DNA of 18,480 bases from Legionellales bacterium. Lineage in GTDB: Bacteria > Pseudomonadota > Gammaproteobacteria > Legionellales > Legionellaceae. Numbering within the stretch: position 1 is the first letter of the stretch; each line of letters opens with the position of its first letter. Made by a program: the position numbers and the translations under genes. The notes under the pieces were generated by a model. The model was not told the DNA's origin, did no database searches, and saw only the letters and a program-made list of their open reading frames with translations. Below are positions 1-8,098 of the stretch, in pieces. The stretch covers positions 626-19,105 of the forward strand of contig DNMA01000220.1 in the NCBI GenBank assembly GCA_003489505.1, read 5' to 3'.

Positions 1-419
1 TTCGTTTTGCCCATGAAAAAACGCTTTTGGGGCAGCCAGAAATCAAATTAGGTGTTATTCCAGGATATGGCGGAACACAACGCCTCAGTCGTTTAATAGG
101 CGCTTCAAGAGCCCTTGATTTATGTTTATCAGGTCGCTTTATTGATGCAACGACTGCTTTGAGTTGGGGGCTGGTCAATCGAGTGGTTGCAGATGATCTT
201 GAAACAGAAGCTATAAATTATTTAAAACAGCTCAATCAAATGCCCAGTGTTGCCACCTCAAGTATTATTGAAAGTATTTTATTAGGGTCTAATATGACTT
301 TATCGCAAGGCCTGGAATTAGAGGCTTTACATTTTGCAAAAACCTGCGCATCTCAAGATAAACAAGAGGGTGTGCAAGCTTTTTTAGAAAAGAGAAAACC
401 GCAGTTCAAAGGATGCTAA
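1..419 (+). CDS. enoyl-CoA hydratase, 3' part (5' end outside the window)
   Basis: This is a crotonase-fold enzyme that hydrates trans-2-enoyl-CoA to 3-hydroxyacyl-CoA in beta-oxidation or branched-chain acid breakdown, in the cytosol. Only the C-terminal half, about 139 residues, is present. The frame is open from base 3, and the first residues (RFAHEKTLLGQPEIKLG) already match the family, so the gene begins left of the window; a TTG at 27 is not its start. The motif GQPEIKLGVIPGYGGTQRL carries the second catalytic glutamate (Glu164 in rat mitochondrial hydratase). The end, GVQAFLEKRKPQF, is the usual crotonase C-terminus. The stop is one base before the next gene, also a crotonase, so the two are surely co-transcribed. 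The family is certain; the acyl-chain preference cannot be read from this part. Confidence 0.93.
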   Translation, partial: RFAHEKTLLGQPEIKLGVIPGYGGTQRLSRLIGASRALDLCLSGRFIDATTALSWGLVNRVVADDLETEAINYLKQLNQMPSVATSSIIESILLGSNMTLSQGLELEALHFAKTCASQDKQEGVQAFLEKRKPQFKGC

Positions 420-420
420 A

Positions 421-1464
421 ATGATTGAGATGGAAATCCAAGGCAGTGTGGGTATTTTAACCCTGAATCGTTTAAAGGCCTATAATGCCTTGTCCGTTGA
501 GATGATTCTAAGTTTATTCAATACCCTAAAGGCTTGGCAGCATGATAAAAAAGTGCAAGCGGTGGTGATTCGTTCAGCATCCAATGATGTTTTTTGCGCA
601 GGCGGTGATATTAAAGCTTTGTATCATTATCGAGAAGAGCCTGTCGAGCAATTAATGGTTTTCTTTGAACATGAATATCAATTAGATTATTTACTACAAG
701 TTTACCCCAAGCCCATCATTTCTTTACTCAATGGTGCGACCATGGGAGGTGGTGTGGGAATTGGGATGCACAATCGTTTTGCTATTGCTGGAGAAAATAT
801 TGTATTTGCGATGCCTGAAACAGCAATTGGTTTATTTCCAGATATTGGCTCTAGTCATCTTTTAAACCAACTACCAAATGCTTGGCGAAATAGTGTCGGG
901 GTATTCGGCACACGTTTATATTTGAATGAATTACTTGCTTTTGGATTGTTGCATGCATATATTCCAACAGCATCCTGGAATGCTTTTTTAAAAGAGTTAA
1001 TAGAGACGAATTGGAGTCAAGACCCATTCAAAGATGTTGAGCATCTGATCACTAAATTTAAGCAAGCAGTAGGCGCTTATCAAGAGCCTTGTGAGGAGTT
1101 TTGGCGCTTTGATGCCGATAGCTTTGTGCAGTTGATGAAAAACATTGATGAAGCCAATACCGATTACTTCTATAGTTTAAAAGATGCCATGACTAAACTA
1201 TGTCCTTTGAGTATGTATGTAACTTTTGAAAAATTAAAATTATCACAAGGTATGGATTTAGGTGAATGTTTGCAACTAGATTATCAGTTGCTTTATCACT
1301 TTATGAGTCAGTCTGATTTTTTTGAAGGAGTCAGAGCTTTACTGATTGATAAAGATAAACATCCCCATTGGAGCTATCCCGACTGGGAAAGTATTCCTTT
1401 CTCGGTATTACAGTCTTATTTCTATCCGAAAGTAGATTTAAAACTGAATTTATCGATGGTTTAA
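421..1464 (+). CDS. 3-hydroxyisobutyryl-CoA hydrolase-type crotonase (ECH_2 family)
   Basis: A crotonase-superfamily protein of 347 residues, the usual size for 3-hydroxyisobutyryl-CoA hydrolase (HIBCH), which frees 3-hydroxyisobutyrate from its CoA ester in valine breakdown. Visible motifs are FCAGGDIKALY (from residue 58), the oxyanion-hole stretch NGATMGGGVGIG (about 104-115), and MPETAIGLFPDIG. In the last, Glu133 and Asp141 match the catalytic Glu/Asp pair that separates HIBCH from ordinary hydratases. Near the C-terminus, FFEGVRALLIDKDKHPHW is also typical of HIBCH. The ATG lies one base after the stop of the upstream hydratase, so translation is probably coupled. Many bacterial members are annotated only as enoyl-CoA hydratase/isomerase family; the Glu/Asp pair favours the hydrolase, but the real substrate is inferred. 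Confidence 0.88.
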   Translation: MIEMEIQGSVGILTLNRLKAYNALSVEMILSLFNTLKAWQHDKKVQAVVIRSASNDVFCAGGDIKALYHYREEPVEQLMVFFEHEYQLDYLLQVYPKPIISLLNGATMGGGVGIGMHNRFAIAGENIVFAMPETAIGLFPDIGSSHLLNQLPNAWRNSVGVFGTRLYLNELLAFGLLHAYIPTASWNAFLKELIETNWSQDPFKDVEHLITKFKQAVGAYQEPCEEFWRFDADSFVQLMKNIDEANTDYFYSLKDAMTKLCPLSMYVTFEKLKLSQGMDLGECLQLDYQLLYHFMSQSDFFEGVRALLIDKDKHPHWSYPDWESIPFSVLQSYFYPKVDLKLNLSMV

Positions 1465-1465
1465 G

Positions 1466-1493
1466 TTGTAGATTTTTGAAGTTCGTTTAAAAT
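1466..1493 (+). promoter_or_regulatory. possible sigma70 promoter for prfC
   Basis: A TTGTAG box (1466-1471) and a TAAAAT box (1488-1493) are 16 bp apart in the 58-bp gap before prfC. Both are imperfect, and the AT-rich surroundings make chance matches easy. No clear Shine-Dalgarno sequence precedes the prfC ATG. Confidence 0.25.
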
Positions 1494-1522
1494 ATCTGAA
1501 ATTTAATTGATTTTTGTAATTT

Positions 1523-3100
1523 ATGCCAAATTTTTCAGATGAAATTCAAAAAAGGCGTACTTTTGCGATCATTTCGCATCCGGACGCCGGTAAAACCACC
1601 GTAACTGAAAAGCTCTTGCTATTTGGGGGAGCGATTCAGATGGCAGGTACAGTCAAAGGTCGAAAAGCAAGTAAGCATGCGACCTCCGACTGGATGGCGA
1701 TGGAAAAAGAAAGAGGGATTTCGGTCACCACGTCTGTGATGCAGTTCTCTCATCGCGGTTGTATTTTCAATTTATTAGACACTCCTGGCCACGAAGACTT
1801 CTCAGAAGATACTTATCGAACCCTAACAGCGGTGGATTCAGCCTTAATGGTTATTGATGCTGCAAAGGGTGTAGAAGATAGAACTATGAAATTAATGGAT
1901 GTCTGTCGTCTTCGTGATACACCGATTTTAACTTTTATCAATAAATTAGATAGGGAAGGGCAAGAACCCATTAATTTATTAGATGAAATTGAATCAACCT
2001 TAAAGATTCAATGTGCTCCTATTACCTGGCCTATTGGGATGGGTAAGCGTTTTAAAGGTGTTTATCATTTGGTATTGGATAAAGTATTTTTATTCCAAAC
2101 AGGACAAGCACTACAAAAGCAAGAGGCCCAAGTTATTGATGGTTTGATTAATCCTGAACTGGATGCAGTATTAGGCGATATGGCAGCAGAGCTTCGCGAT
2201 GAAATTGAGCTTTTGCAAGGTGCGTCGCATGCTTTTGATTTACAAGCCTATTTGAATGGTCAACAAACGCCTGTGTATTTTGGTTCGGCAATTAATAACT
2301 TTGGTATTGAGTTGTTTTTAGATGATTTAGCAGCCTATGCACCAGGCCCTCGTTCTAGAAAAACAGCTCAACGAGAAGTCATGCCTTCTGAAGAGAAACT
2401 AACAGGCTTTGTCTTTAAAATTCAAGCCAATATGGACCCCAAACATCGGGATAGAATTGCATTTATGCGAATTTGTTCAGGGCAATTCAAGCCGGGAATG
2501 AAATTAAGACATTTGCGCATTGAAAAAGATATTACCATTCATCAAGCCTTAACTTTTTTGGCGGCAGATAGAAGTCAGATTCAAGAGGCCTATGCTGGTG
2601 ACATTATCGGGTTATATAACCATGGTACGATTCGAATTGGTGATACCTTTAGCGAAGGAGAAAATTTAAAGTTTACCGGCATTCCAAACTTCGCTCCTGA
2701 ATTATTTCGAATTGTTCGACTCAAAGACCCATTAAAAAGCAAGGCTTTATTAAAAGGTTTAATTGAACTGTCTGAGGAAGGCGCTACTCAAGTATTTAGA
2801 CCATTACTGAGTCAACAATTGATATTAGGGGCTGTAGGCGTCTTGCAGTTTGATGTGGTCGCTCATCGCCTCAAAGATGAGTATAAAGTCGAATGTTTCT
2901 ACGAGAATGCACAAGTTGCTTGCGCGCGTTGGGTCGATGGTGATGAGAAGAAACTTCAGGAATTGAAAAATAAGGTTCCTGAGTATTTAGCTTTAGATAG
3001 TTCAGATACTTTAACTTATCTTGCGCCTACTCGAGTGAATCTCAATTTAGCTCAAGAGCGTTACCCGGATATTGAATTCTCAGCTACCCGGGAACATTAA
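1523..3100 (+). CDS. prfC: peptide chain release factor 3 (RF3)
   Basis: A translational GTPase that removes RF1/RF2 from the ribosome after peptide release. It has 525 residues (E. coli RF3 has 529). The G domain is complete: P-loop SHPDAGKTT (18-26), the switch region containing [10 protein letters not shown] (about 62-71), DTPGHEDF (86-93) and NKLD (140-143). The second and C-terminal domains follow, including [20 protein letters not shown] and the ending [17 protein letters not shown]. The N-terminus [17 protein letters not shown] aligns with E. coli RF3, which fixes the ATG although the ribosome-binding site is weak. It stands alone in its transcription unit, after the crotonase pair and convergent with the small secreted protein, with a stem-loop between them. 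The sequence is ordinary and apparently intact. Confidence 0.98.
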   Translation: MPNFSDEIQKRRTFAIISHPDAGKTTVTEKLLLFGGAIQMAGTVKGRKASKHATSDWMAMEKERGISVTTSVMQFSHRGCIFNLLDTPGHEDFSEDTYRTLTAVDSALMVIDAAKGVEDRTMKLMDVCRLRDTPILTFINKLDREGQEPINLLDEIESTLKIQCAPITWPIGMGKRFKGVYHLVLDKVFLFQTGQALQKQEAQVIDGLINPELDAVLGDMAAELRDEIELLQGASHAFDLQAYLNGQQTPVYFGSAINNFGIELFLDDLAAYAPGPRSRKTAQREVMPSEEKLTGFVFKIQANMDPKHRDRIAFMRICSGQFKPGMKLRHLRIEKDITIHQALTFLAADRSQIQEAYAGDIIGLYNHGTIRIGDTFSEGENLKFTGIPNFAPELFRIVRLKDPLKSKALLKGLIELSEEGATQVFRPLLSQQLILGAVGVLQFDVVAHRLKDEYKVECFYENAQVACARWVDGDEKKLQELKNKVPEYLALDSSDTLTYLAPTRVNLNLAQERYPDIEFSATREH

Positions 3101-3103
3101 ACA

Positions 3104-3126
3104 AGAAGTGAGTCCAACTCACTTCT
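3104..3126. terminator. stem-loop between convergent genes, probable two-way terminator
   Basis: AGAAGTGAGT, the loop CCA, then ACTCACTTCT form a perfect 10-bp hairpin in the 28-base gap between the stops of prfC (plus) and the secreted-protein gene (minus). Neither side has a long U tract: plus continues with TCTATTTACTT, and minus with TTGTTTAATG after the stem. Position and symmetry suggest it serves both genes. Confidence 0.7.
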
Positions 3127-3128
3127 AT

Positions 3129-3536
3129 TTACTTACAAGTAATCAGGCACATGCTAGAAATTTTAGTGGCGCCAATATTTTTTAACTCAACGCGTGAAGC
3201 CGGTTTTGCCATAATCGACAATTTATCACCGGTGCGGATTTCAACATTCATTGAGTCGCCTTTGTTTACAGGTTGACCATTTAAAGAGCCGCCTCTGTTT
3301 AAAATGGTGAAATGAATAATATTGGTCACATCATTTTCACAAGTCATATCACAATTGATATGCATCGTGCAGGTAAATGCATTTCCAATTACTTTTGTTT
3401 CATTTGCGGCTAAGTTAATCGGAGTACCCGCACCAACTGTTTCTTCAAGATACATTTCACTACTTTGTGCAAAACCATTTAAACTGCATAAACTTAAAGA
3501 AATACCAACTACTGCAAAAAATTTTTGAAACATCAT
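3129..3536 (-). CDS. small secreted Cys-rich protein of unknown function
   Basis: I do not recognise a named family. The product is 135 residues with a clear Sec signal peptide: Lys5, a hydrophobic core to about residue 19, and a likely cut after GFA (residue 23). The mature part of about 112 residues has five cysteines: C56, C62 and C66 in CTMHINCDMTC, and C130 and C134 in the C-terminal CLITC. It therefore probably forms disulfides in the periplasm or outside. The rest is predicted beta-rich, with NGQPVNKGDSMNVEIRTGDK suggesting a small beta-sandwich. Two ATGs are adjacent (3536 and 3533); GAGGAG lies better spaced for the second, so the protein may begin one residue later. It is transcribed away from comEC from a shared 70-bp gap. 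The secretion call is firm; the function is unknown. Confidence 0.8.
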   Translation of the reverse strand: MMFQKFFAVVGISLSLCSLNGFAQSSEMYLEETVGAGTPINLAANETKVIGNAFTCTMHINCDMTCENDVTNIIHFTILNRGGSLNGQPVNKGDSMNVEIRTGDKLSIMAKPASRVELKNIGATKISSMCLITCK

Positions 3537-3606
3537 TGCTCCTCAGTTTTAAATTAATCAATAATTTTGTAAAATTCTACCCGAATGCAAGTCATCAAGG
3601 AAGATA

Positions 3607-5766
3607 ATGGAATTAATTGCTTTTATGCTGGGGATGATTTCTTATCATCGTTTTTATCCAGTCCTTGGTTTTTTATTATTATTTTTTACCCAAAGTCTCA
3701 AACAACTCTTCATCTGCATCATCATGATTGCGATGGGGTATTGTTCTTTAAAAGCCCATCATGAGCGTATTAAATCACAAAGCCTTAACTTTAGCCATAA
3801 TTTTTTTTCATCTTTTTTGATTGAGATTCAAGGTTTTGAAGAAAGAAAATCTTATGGCAAGCGTTGGAAAGTTAAAATTAAAAAACCTCATGAGGGTTTG
3901 GTGTGGTTAAATTGCTATCAAAACTGTCCTCAATTTTTACCTGGTCAAACTTTTTGGATTCAAGGTCAATTTAAAAAAATCATTAGCTTTCAAAATCCAG
4001 GACAATTTAATATTTGGTATCGTCAAGATTTTCGCCATGTGGTAGGTCAGATTAATTTAAATCCAAAACGAGTGATTCAACAAAAAGATATATCTTATTG
4101 GGATTTTATTAATCGTATACGGGTAAAGATCTATTTAAAAGCTATGCAAGTTTTTAATCATCAACACCCATTTTCCCAAAAAGTCTTTTTAACTTTGGTG
4201 CTTGGGATTGGCAGTGAATTATCGCAAGAAGACTGGAATGTATTTAAAGATACAGGAACCGCTCATCTTATGGTAGTCTCCGGTGCGCATTTGGGTTTGT
4301 TGATGTTATTGGTTGGCTGGATTGTAGAAAATTTATATCGGATTTATCCATGGTCTTGCCCAGTAAAAAAAGTATCTAGTGCGATTAGCCTAGGTTTAGG
4401 GTTAACTTATGCCTTGATTAGTGGCTTTGGCATACCTGTTCAAAGAGCTTGGATGATGAAGTTTTTAATGGATATCCAATACTTTTTTAGTTATCGGGTA
4501 AGCGCTTGGCAATCCTTTCGTTTTGCAATTTTTGTCATTTTACTGATTGAGCCGCATGCGATATTTTATCCTGGGGCTTATCTTTCCTTTTTAGCTGTTG
4601 GCATCTTAATGTTGACGCCTAGGTTATTCATACAAAAGACTTGGGTAATGCATATACTGACACAGGCCATGTGTCTTATTGGATTAAGTCCTTTAACCGT
4701 TTTATGGTTTTCAAGTATTCCAAGCATCGGCTTTTTTGCCAATTTGATTGCTATACCTTGGGTATCTTGGGTGGTTTTACCTTTAGCGCTTAGTATGTTT
4801 GTCTTTGTAGGCCCTTGGGGCATACAAATATTTGATTGGAGTTTACAGGTTTTAGATAAAACATTACATTTTTTACAAGATTTTAATTTTTTAAATTTTC
4901 ATCTGTCTTGGCACAACCCCTGGATGCCATGGATAGTAATGCTTGTCATATTGGTGAATGGTATTTTTCAAAATATTAGGGTGTTTTTGGGATCAGTATT
5001 ATTTTGTTGGATGATGAATATCGGTTTTCAATCCACTATTGGAATGGGTGAGTTTTGGGTAGATGTATTGGATGTAGGGCAGGGCTTATCTGTTTTAGTG
5101 AGAACTTCTCATCATGCGCTCTTATACGATACAGCAGGAATGCAGGGGCGTCGAAGCTTTGCAAGTTTTGTAGTGTTACCTTATTTAAAATTTATTGAAC
5201 TAAACACCTTAGATGCCTTGGTTTTAAGTCACCCAGATTTAGATCATATTGCAGGGCGTAAAGAAATATTAGCGCAATATCCCAAGGCACAATTCATCGT
5301 TGATAAACCCTCTTTTTATCATCAAGGACAAGATTGTCGAAAAATGAAAGATTGGTGTTGGGATGAGGTCTGTTTCCATTTTTTAAAAGGGTTAGCAAAG
5401 ACTAAAAAGAAAAATGACCATTCCTGTGTATTACTGGTAAAAAATCAAAAGTATCAAATCTTATTAACGGGAGACATTGAAAAAAAGGCAGAAAATGCAA
5501 TTATCAAGCAAGAAAAAAATCTACATCCAACGGTATTACTGGTTCCGCATCATGGCAGTAAAACGTCATCATCAATCAATTTTCTTCAAGCGATGCAGAC
5601 AAAACTTGCGGTGGTATCGGTCGCGCTATACAACAGCTATCATCTTCCACATCCCTTGATTGAAAAGCGCTATGAGCAATTTAAAATCCCTTGGATTACA
5701 ACTGCTCAAGTAGGCTGGATTCAGATTCAGTTTTTCAAGAACTCTTGGAGGTACGAAAAACTTTAA
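3607..5766 (+). CDS. comEC: DNA internalization competence protein ComEC/Rec2
   Basis: The inner-membrane channel that carries single-stranded DNA into the cytoplasm in natural transformation. It has 719 residues. The N-terminus has membrane helices and a soluble OB-like segment (about 60-150). The Competence domain follows, with the signature TGTAHLMVVSGAHLG (216-230) and many helices to about 480. The C-terminal metallo-beta-lactamase-like domain starts at VDVLDVGQGLSV and carries HPDLDH (542-547), TGD (621-623) and HHGS (648-651). These metal-site residues look intact, so nuclease activity is plausible. The ATG has a good Shine-Dalgarno, AAGGAAG, ending three bases upstream. It sits alone, divergent from the small secreted protein and convergent with the cysteine-hydrolase candidate 11 bases away. 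No truncation or frameshift is seen, though partner competence genes are not in the window. Confidence 0.95.
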   Translation: MELIAFMLGMISYHRFYPVLGFLLLFFTQSLKQLFICIIMIAMGYCSLKAHHERIKSQSLNFSHNFFSSFLIEIQGFEERKSYGKRWKVKIKKPHEGLVWLNCYQNCPQFLPGQTFWIQGQFKKIISFQNPGQFNIWYRQDFRHVVGQINLNPKRVIQQKDISYWDFINRIRVKIYLKAMQVFNHQHPFSQKVFLTLVLGIGSELSQEDWNVFKDTGTAHLMVVSGAHLGLLMLLVGWIVENLYRIYPWSCPVKKVSSAISLGLGLTYALISGFGIPVQRAWMMKFLMDIQYFFSYRVSAWQSFRFAIFVILLIEPHAIFYPGAYLSFLAVGILMLTPRLFIQKTWVMHILTQAMCLIGLSPLTVLWFSSIPSIGFFANLIAIPWVSWVVLPLALSMFVFVGPWGIQIFDWSLQVLDKTLHFLQDFNFLNFHLSWHNPWMPWIVMLVILVNGIFQNIRVFLGSVLFCWMMNIGFQSTIGMGEFWVDVLDVGQGLSVLVRTSHHALLYDTAGMQGRRSFASFVVLPYLKFIELNTLDALVLSHPDLDHIAGRKEILAQYPKAQFIVDKPSFYHQGQDCRKMKDWCWDEVCFHFLKGLAKTKKKNDHSCVLLVKNQKYQILLTGDIEKKAENAIIKQEKNLHPTVLLVPHHGSKTSSSINFLQAMQTKLAVVSVALYNSYHLPHPLIEKRYEQFKIPWITTAQVGWIQIQFFKNSWRYEKL

Positions 5767-5775
5767 ATTTAAAGT
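5760..5775. repeat. 16-bp perfect palindrome at convergent gene ends
   Basis: ACTTTAAATTTAAAGT is its own reverse complement. It covers the stop codon of comEC and ends three bases before the stop of the opposing gene. It is all but two bases A/T, so it would make only a weak hairpin. A role in termination is possible but not shown. Confidence 0.45.
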
Positions 5776-5777
5776 AT

Positions 5778-6788
5778 CTAGGGAACTCGCCGATATTGTT
5801 CCTGAATCTTTTCAGCCAATTCAGTTTGAGTATTGATGCCATGCAGTACAAATAATCTTTGTGAATAACCTTGATAAAAAGTTCCTGCTTGTAATTTTTT
5901 TTGAATATTTTTTGCAATTTCAAACTCTTCACTGCTTGATACATACCGATATGCACTGACCTCATTATCCTGATGCCCCCAAGAAAAGCTCAGTCCACTG
6001 GAATCATTTAAAAATTGAACAAGGGCTGTTTCATGACAAGGCAGTAGTTCAGAAATAGAAAATGAACTTAAGGATAAAGTGAAGAAATGTCGATAGAATT
6101 TTTTACAAGCAGAATGGGCTTTTAAAATGTCCAAATTTTCTTGTATGCGCGGGGCATTTTCATAATGAATTGGAGTAGGACGGTCATTGACTATGATGTC
6201 ATTATATTTGTATTGTTTTAAATACTCATTTTGATCTTGAAGATAATTTTTAGCTGGGCCCACGTAATCAAGATAAGAGTCAAGTACAATCACATGTTCT
6301 GGAAGATGATTTAAAGCATCCAATTTACAAGGTACTTTAAGCTGATTTCCATCATCTCCGATTAAGATTAAACAGTGCATATAAGGCATCTTACGCTCGG
6401 GAGTTTGTGGGGCAGAAATACAAATAAATTGTACATGCTGATGTGCATCAGCTATCAATTTATTAAAGCCAAGCATTGCAATTTCCTGGCATTCACCCAC
6501 CCCGTAATCAGTGACTGCTAAGGTCGCTGTTGAGATTTGTGCAATAGAAATCAGGTTTTTAATTTCAATAGCCACTGTTGCTCTAATCAATTTGGTTATT
6601 TCGGCGTGTTTAATGTACTGTTCGACTAATTCGCTACCAAAAATCGTTCGATAAAATGGAATTAAATATATTAAAAATTCTGGCAAAATTGAACGAGGAA
6701 TAATGTCATTAGAGCATACGATTCTATGTTTAACATAGGATTTAATGGAATGGGCTAGCTGTAAATTGTGTTCTATGTTTTGATGCAT
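5778..6788 (-). CDS. unknown protein, candidate papain/transglutaminase-fold cysteine hydrolase
   Basis: No named family is recognised. The protein has 336 residues from the ATG at 6788, no signal peptide and no clear membrane helix. The middle part shows a Cys-His-Asp order seen in many effector cysteine hydrolases: GVGECQEIA (C100, next to a helix-like stretch), MPYMHCLILIGDDG (H138) and VIVLDSYLDYVGPA (D170). The hydrophobic strands around His and Asp fit a papain or transglutaminase core. The N-terminal ~90 residues and the C-terminal ~130 residues match nothing I know. A longer frame begins at TTG 6809, but the best promoter puts the transcript start near 6811, so the ATG with a leader of about 23 bases is preferred; neither has a good ribosome-binding site. 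It is divergent from two secreted NTPDases, which suggests a host-interaction role. An effector function is inference; the triad is a reading by eye. Confidence 0.72.
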   Translation of the reverse strand: MHQNIEHNLQLAHSIKSYVKHRIVCSNDIIPRSILPEFLIYLIPFYRTIFGSELVEQYIKHAEITKLIRATVAIEIKNLISIAQISTATLAVTDYGVGECQEIAMLGFNKLIADAHQHVQFICISAPQTPERKMPYMHCLILIGDDGNQLKVPCKLDALNHLPEHVIVLDSYLDYVGPAKNYLQDQNEYLKQYKYNDIIVNDRPTPIHYENAPRIQENLDILKAHSACKKFYRHFFTLSLSSFSISELLPCHETALVQFLNDSSGLSFSWGHQDNEVSAYRYVSSSEEFEIAKNIQKKLQAGTFYQGYSQRLFVLHGINTQTELAEKIQEQYRRVP

Positions 6789-6817
6789 GGCGATGTCATT
6801 TTTGATCAAAATGATTG

Positions 6818-6846
6818 ATTGTATATTTTTTGAATCAAGATATCAA
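6818..6846 (-). promoter_or_regulatory. sigma70 promoter of the cysteine-hydrolase candidate
   Basis: On the minus strand, TTGATA (complement of 6841-6846) and TACAAT (complement of 6818-6823) are exactly 17 bp apart. Each matches the consensus at five of six positions. The start of transcription would fall near 6811. The -35 box lies inside a perfect palindrome. Confidence 0.65.
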
Positions 6847-6855
6847 ATTGATATC
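6839..6855. promoter_or_regulatory. 17-bp palindrome over a -35 box, candidate operator
   Basis: GATATCAA-A-TTGATATC has perfect 8-bp arms with a one-base centre. The left arm contains the -35 hexamer of the minus-strand gene, and the right arm carries the same TTGATA on the plus strand. A dimeric repressor bound here would block the minus-strand promoter. TTGATA occurs again at 6921-6926, near the start of the NTPDase transcript. No regulator gene is visible nearby. Confidence 0.5.
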
Positions 6856-6901
6856 ATAAAAACAGTACATGAATATCTAAAAGATGGTGTTAATTAAAAA
6901 C

Positions 6902-6930
6902 TTGAACTATCGGGGATAAATTGATAGGAT
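6902..6930 (+). promoter_or_regulatory. possible promoter of the NTPDase operon
   Basis: TTGAAC (6902-6907) and TAGGAT (6925-6930) are 17 bp apart, each with four of six consensus bases. The start would fall near 6937, inside the palindrome at 6932-6945. A weaker alternative is TTGATA (6848-6853) with GAATAT (6871-6876). Confidence 0.4.
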
Positions 6931-6931
6931 C

Positions 6932-6945
6932 AGGTGAATTCACCT
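6932..6945. promoter_or_regulatory. 14-bp palindrome at the predicted NTPDase transcript start
   Basis: AGGTGAATTCACCT is perfectly self-complementary and lies 14 bases before the ATG of the first NTPDase, just after its predicted -10 box. It could be a repressor site or, in RNA, a small hairpin near the ribosome-binding region. Otherwise no good Shine-Dalgarno is present before that ATG. Confidence 0.45.
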
Positions 6946-6959
6946 AGAACGGTTAGTCT

Positions 6960-8087
6960 ATGAGAAAGAATATCAAATTTTACTTAAGTTTATTGATATT
7001 TCTTTTGTTTTATTCATACGACACTTTTATTTATGCCTCCTCAAATTGGCACCAGATCTGCCAAGAGACTCAGTGTTATGCCATTGTTGATGCAGGAAGC
7101 TCAGGTAGCCGTTTTTATATTTATTCTAATGAATACCAAGTTTTATATTCTCACAAAATTCACCCTGGATTATCTTCAATTGCAGAATCAGATGTTCCTA
7201 AATACTTATCGCAATTGGTGCCTGATGCGCATGTTCTAGCTATACCAACTTATTTTTACGGGACTGCAGGTATGCGTCTTCTTTCAGACGAAACTCAAGC
7301 CGCTCGTTACGAACTGATATCCCAATGGTTCGGTTCCAATCCAGCCTATGATTTAAAAGATATACGTACAATTTTGGGAAAAGAAGAGGGCGTATTTGCT
7401 TGGCTTGCAGCACATCGTCATCATGAAGAGAGAAAAGCTGTATTAGAAGTGGGTGGTGCCTCTTATCAAGTTAATATTCCTGTCGATGAACGATATGCTC
7501 AAACACTCCCTCCTGAAAACATCTCAGTCTTGAATTTAGATGGTGAAAAGGTATTTCTCTGGTCTAAAAGTTATTTAGGTTTGGGCATTAATGAAGTTGA
7601 AAAACATGTTGATGAGGAAGCCGTTTGTTTTAGTGAAAACTTTCCTTTAAAAAACGGAAAATTTGCTAATGGTGATGTGAGTCATTGTATTGAAAGACTG
7701 GAGTCTAATCCTGAATTGGCTATTGTACAAAATTTCTCTGATGCCAAATCAGTCTTAAGTCATGAGCCAGGCATTCATTGGCTTGCTTTGGGCGCCGTTC
7801 GCTATTCGGTGATAACACCACCTTATCAATTTGCAGAGCAACAATTCAATTTAAGCACTTTGAAAGAGCAGGCTGATCATTATAACTGCCATCAAAATTG
7901 GCATGCGATTATTCAAAAATATGCTGATCCCTATATGTATCGCCAATGTCTGGCAGCAAGTTATTTTTACGCATCAATGGTTGATGCAATAGGAATTGAT
8001 GAACATCAGTATATCGCTTATCCTGAAGAAGATCAGAGTGTAGATTGGACGCTAGGCGCTTTAATCTTTAATCAAACAAAAGTATAA
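6960..8087 (+). CDS. secreted ecto-NTPDase (apyrase, GDA1/CD39 family), copy 1
   Basis: An enzyme of the eukaryote-type family that removes terminal phosphates from nucleoside tri- and diphosphates outside the cytoplasm. It has 375 residues. A signal peptide (Arg2/Lys3, hydrophobic core 7-20) is likely cut near YAS (25-27). The apyrase conserved regions can be read in order: ACR1 DAGSSGSR (44-51), ACR2 YGTAGMR (100-106), ACR3 GKEEGVFAW (140-148, with the catalytic-type glutamate), ACR4 EVGGASYQ (163-170) and ACR5 DWTLGA (362-367). Cysteines C34 and C39 flank ACR1 as in the Legionella enzymes, and two more pairs lie in the C-terminal half. All key positions look intact, so activity is expected. 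In Legionella pneumophila a homologue (lpg1905) supports growth in host cells; the same role here is inferred. It heads an operon with a diverged copy 11 bases downstream. Confidence 0.9.
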   Translation: MRKNIKFYLSLLIFLLFYSYDTFIYASSNWHQICQETQCYAIVDAGSSGSRFYIYSNEYQVLYSHKIHPGLSSIAESDVPKYLSQLVPDAHVLAIPTYFYGTAGMRLLSDETQAARYELISQWFGSNPAYDLKDIRTILGKEEGVFAWLAAHRHHEERKAVLEVGGASYQVNIPVDERYAQTLPPENISVLNLDGEKVFLWSKSYLGLGINEVEKHVDEEAVCFSENFPLKNGKFANGDVSHCIERLESNPELAIVQNFSDAKSVLSHEPGIHWLALGAVRYSVITPPYQFAEQQFNLSTLKEQADHYNCHQNWHAIIQKYADPYMYRQCLAASYFYASMVDAIGIDEHQYIAYPEEDQSVDWTLGALIFNQTKV

Positions 8088-8098
8088 AGGACGCATAC

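Noticed and set aside
27..419. A separate small gene starting at TTG 27
   Set aside because: The frame is open to base 3, and its upstream residues match the enoyl-CoA hydratase family, so it is the tail of a longer gene.
4578..4823. Minus-strand 81-residue frame inside comEC
   Set aside because: It lies wholly within a clear comEC coding sequence, has no ribosome-binding site and no recognisable product.
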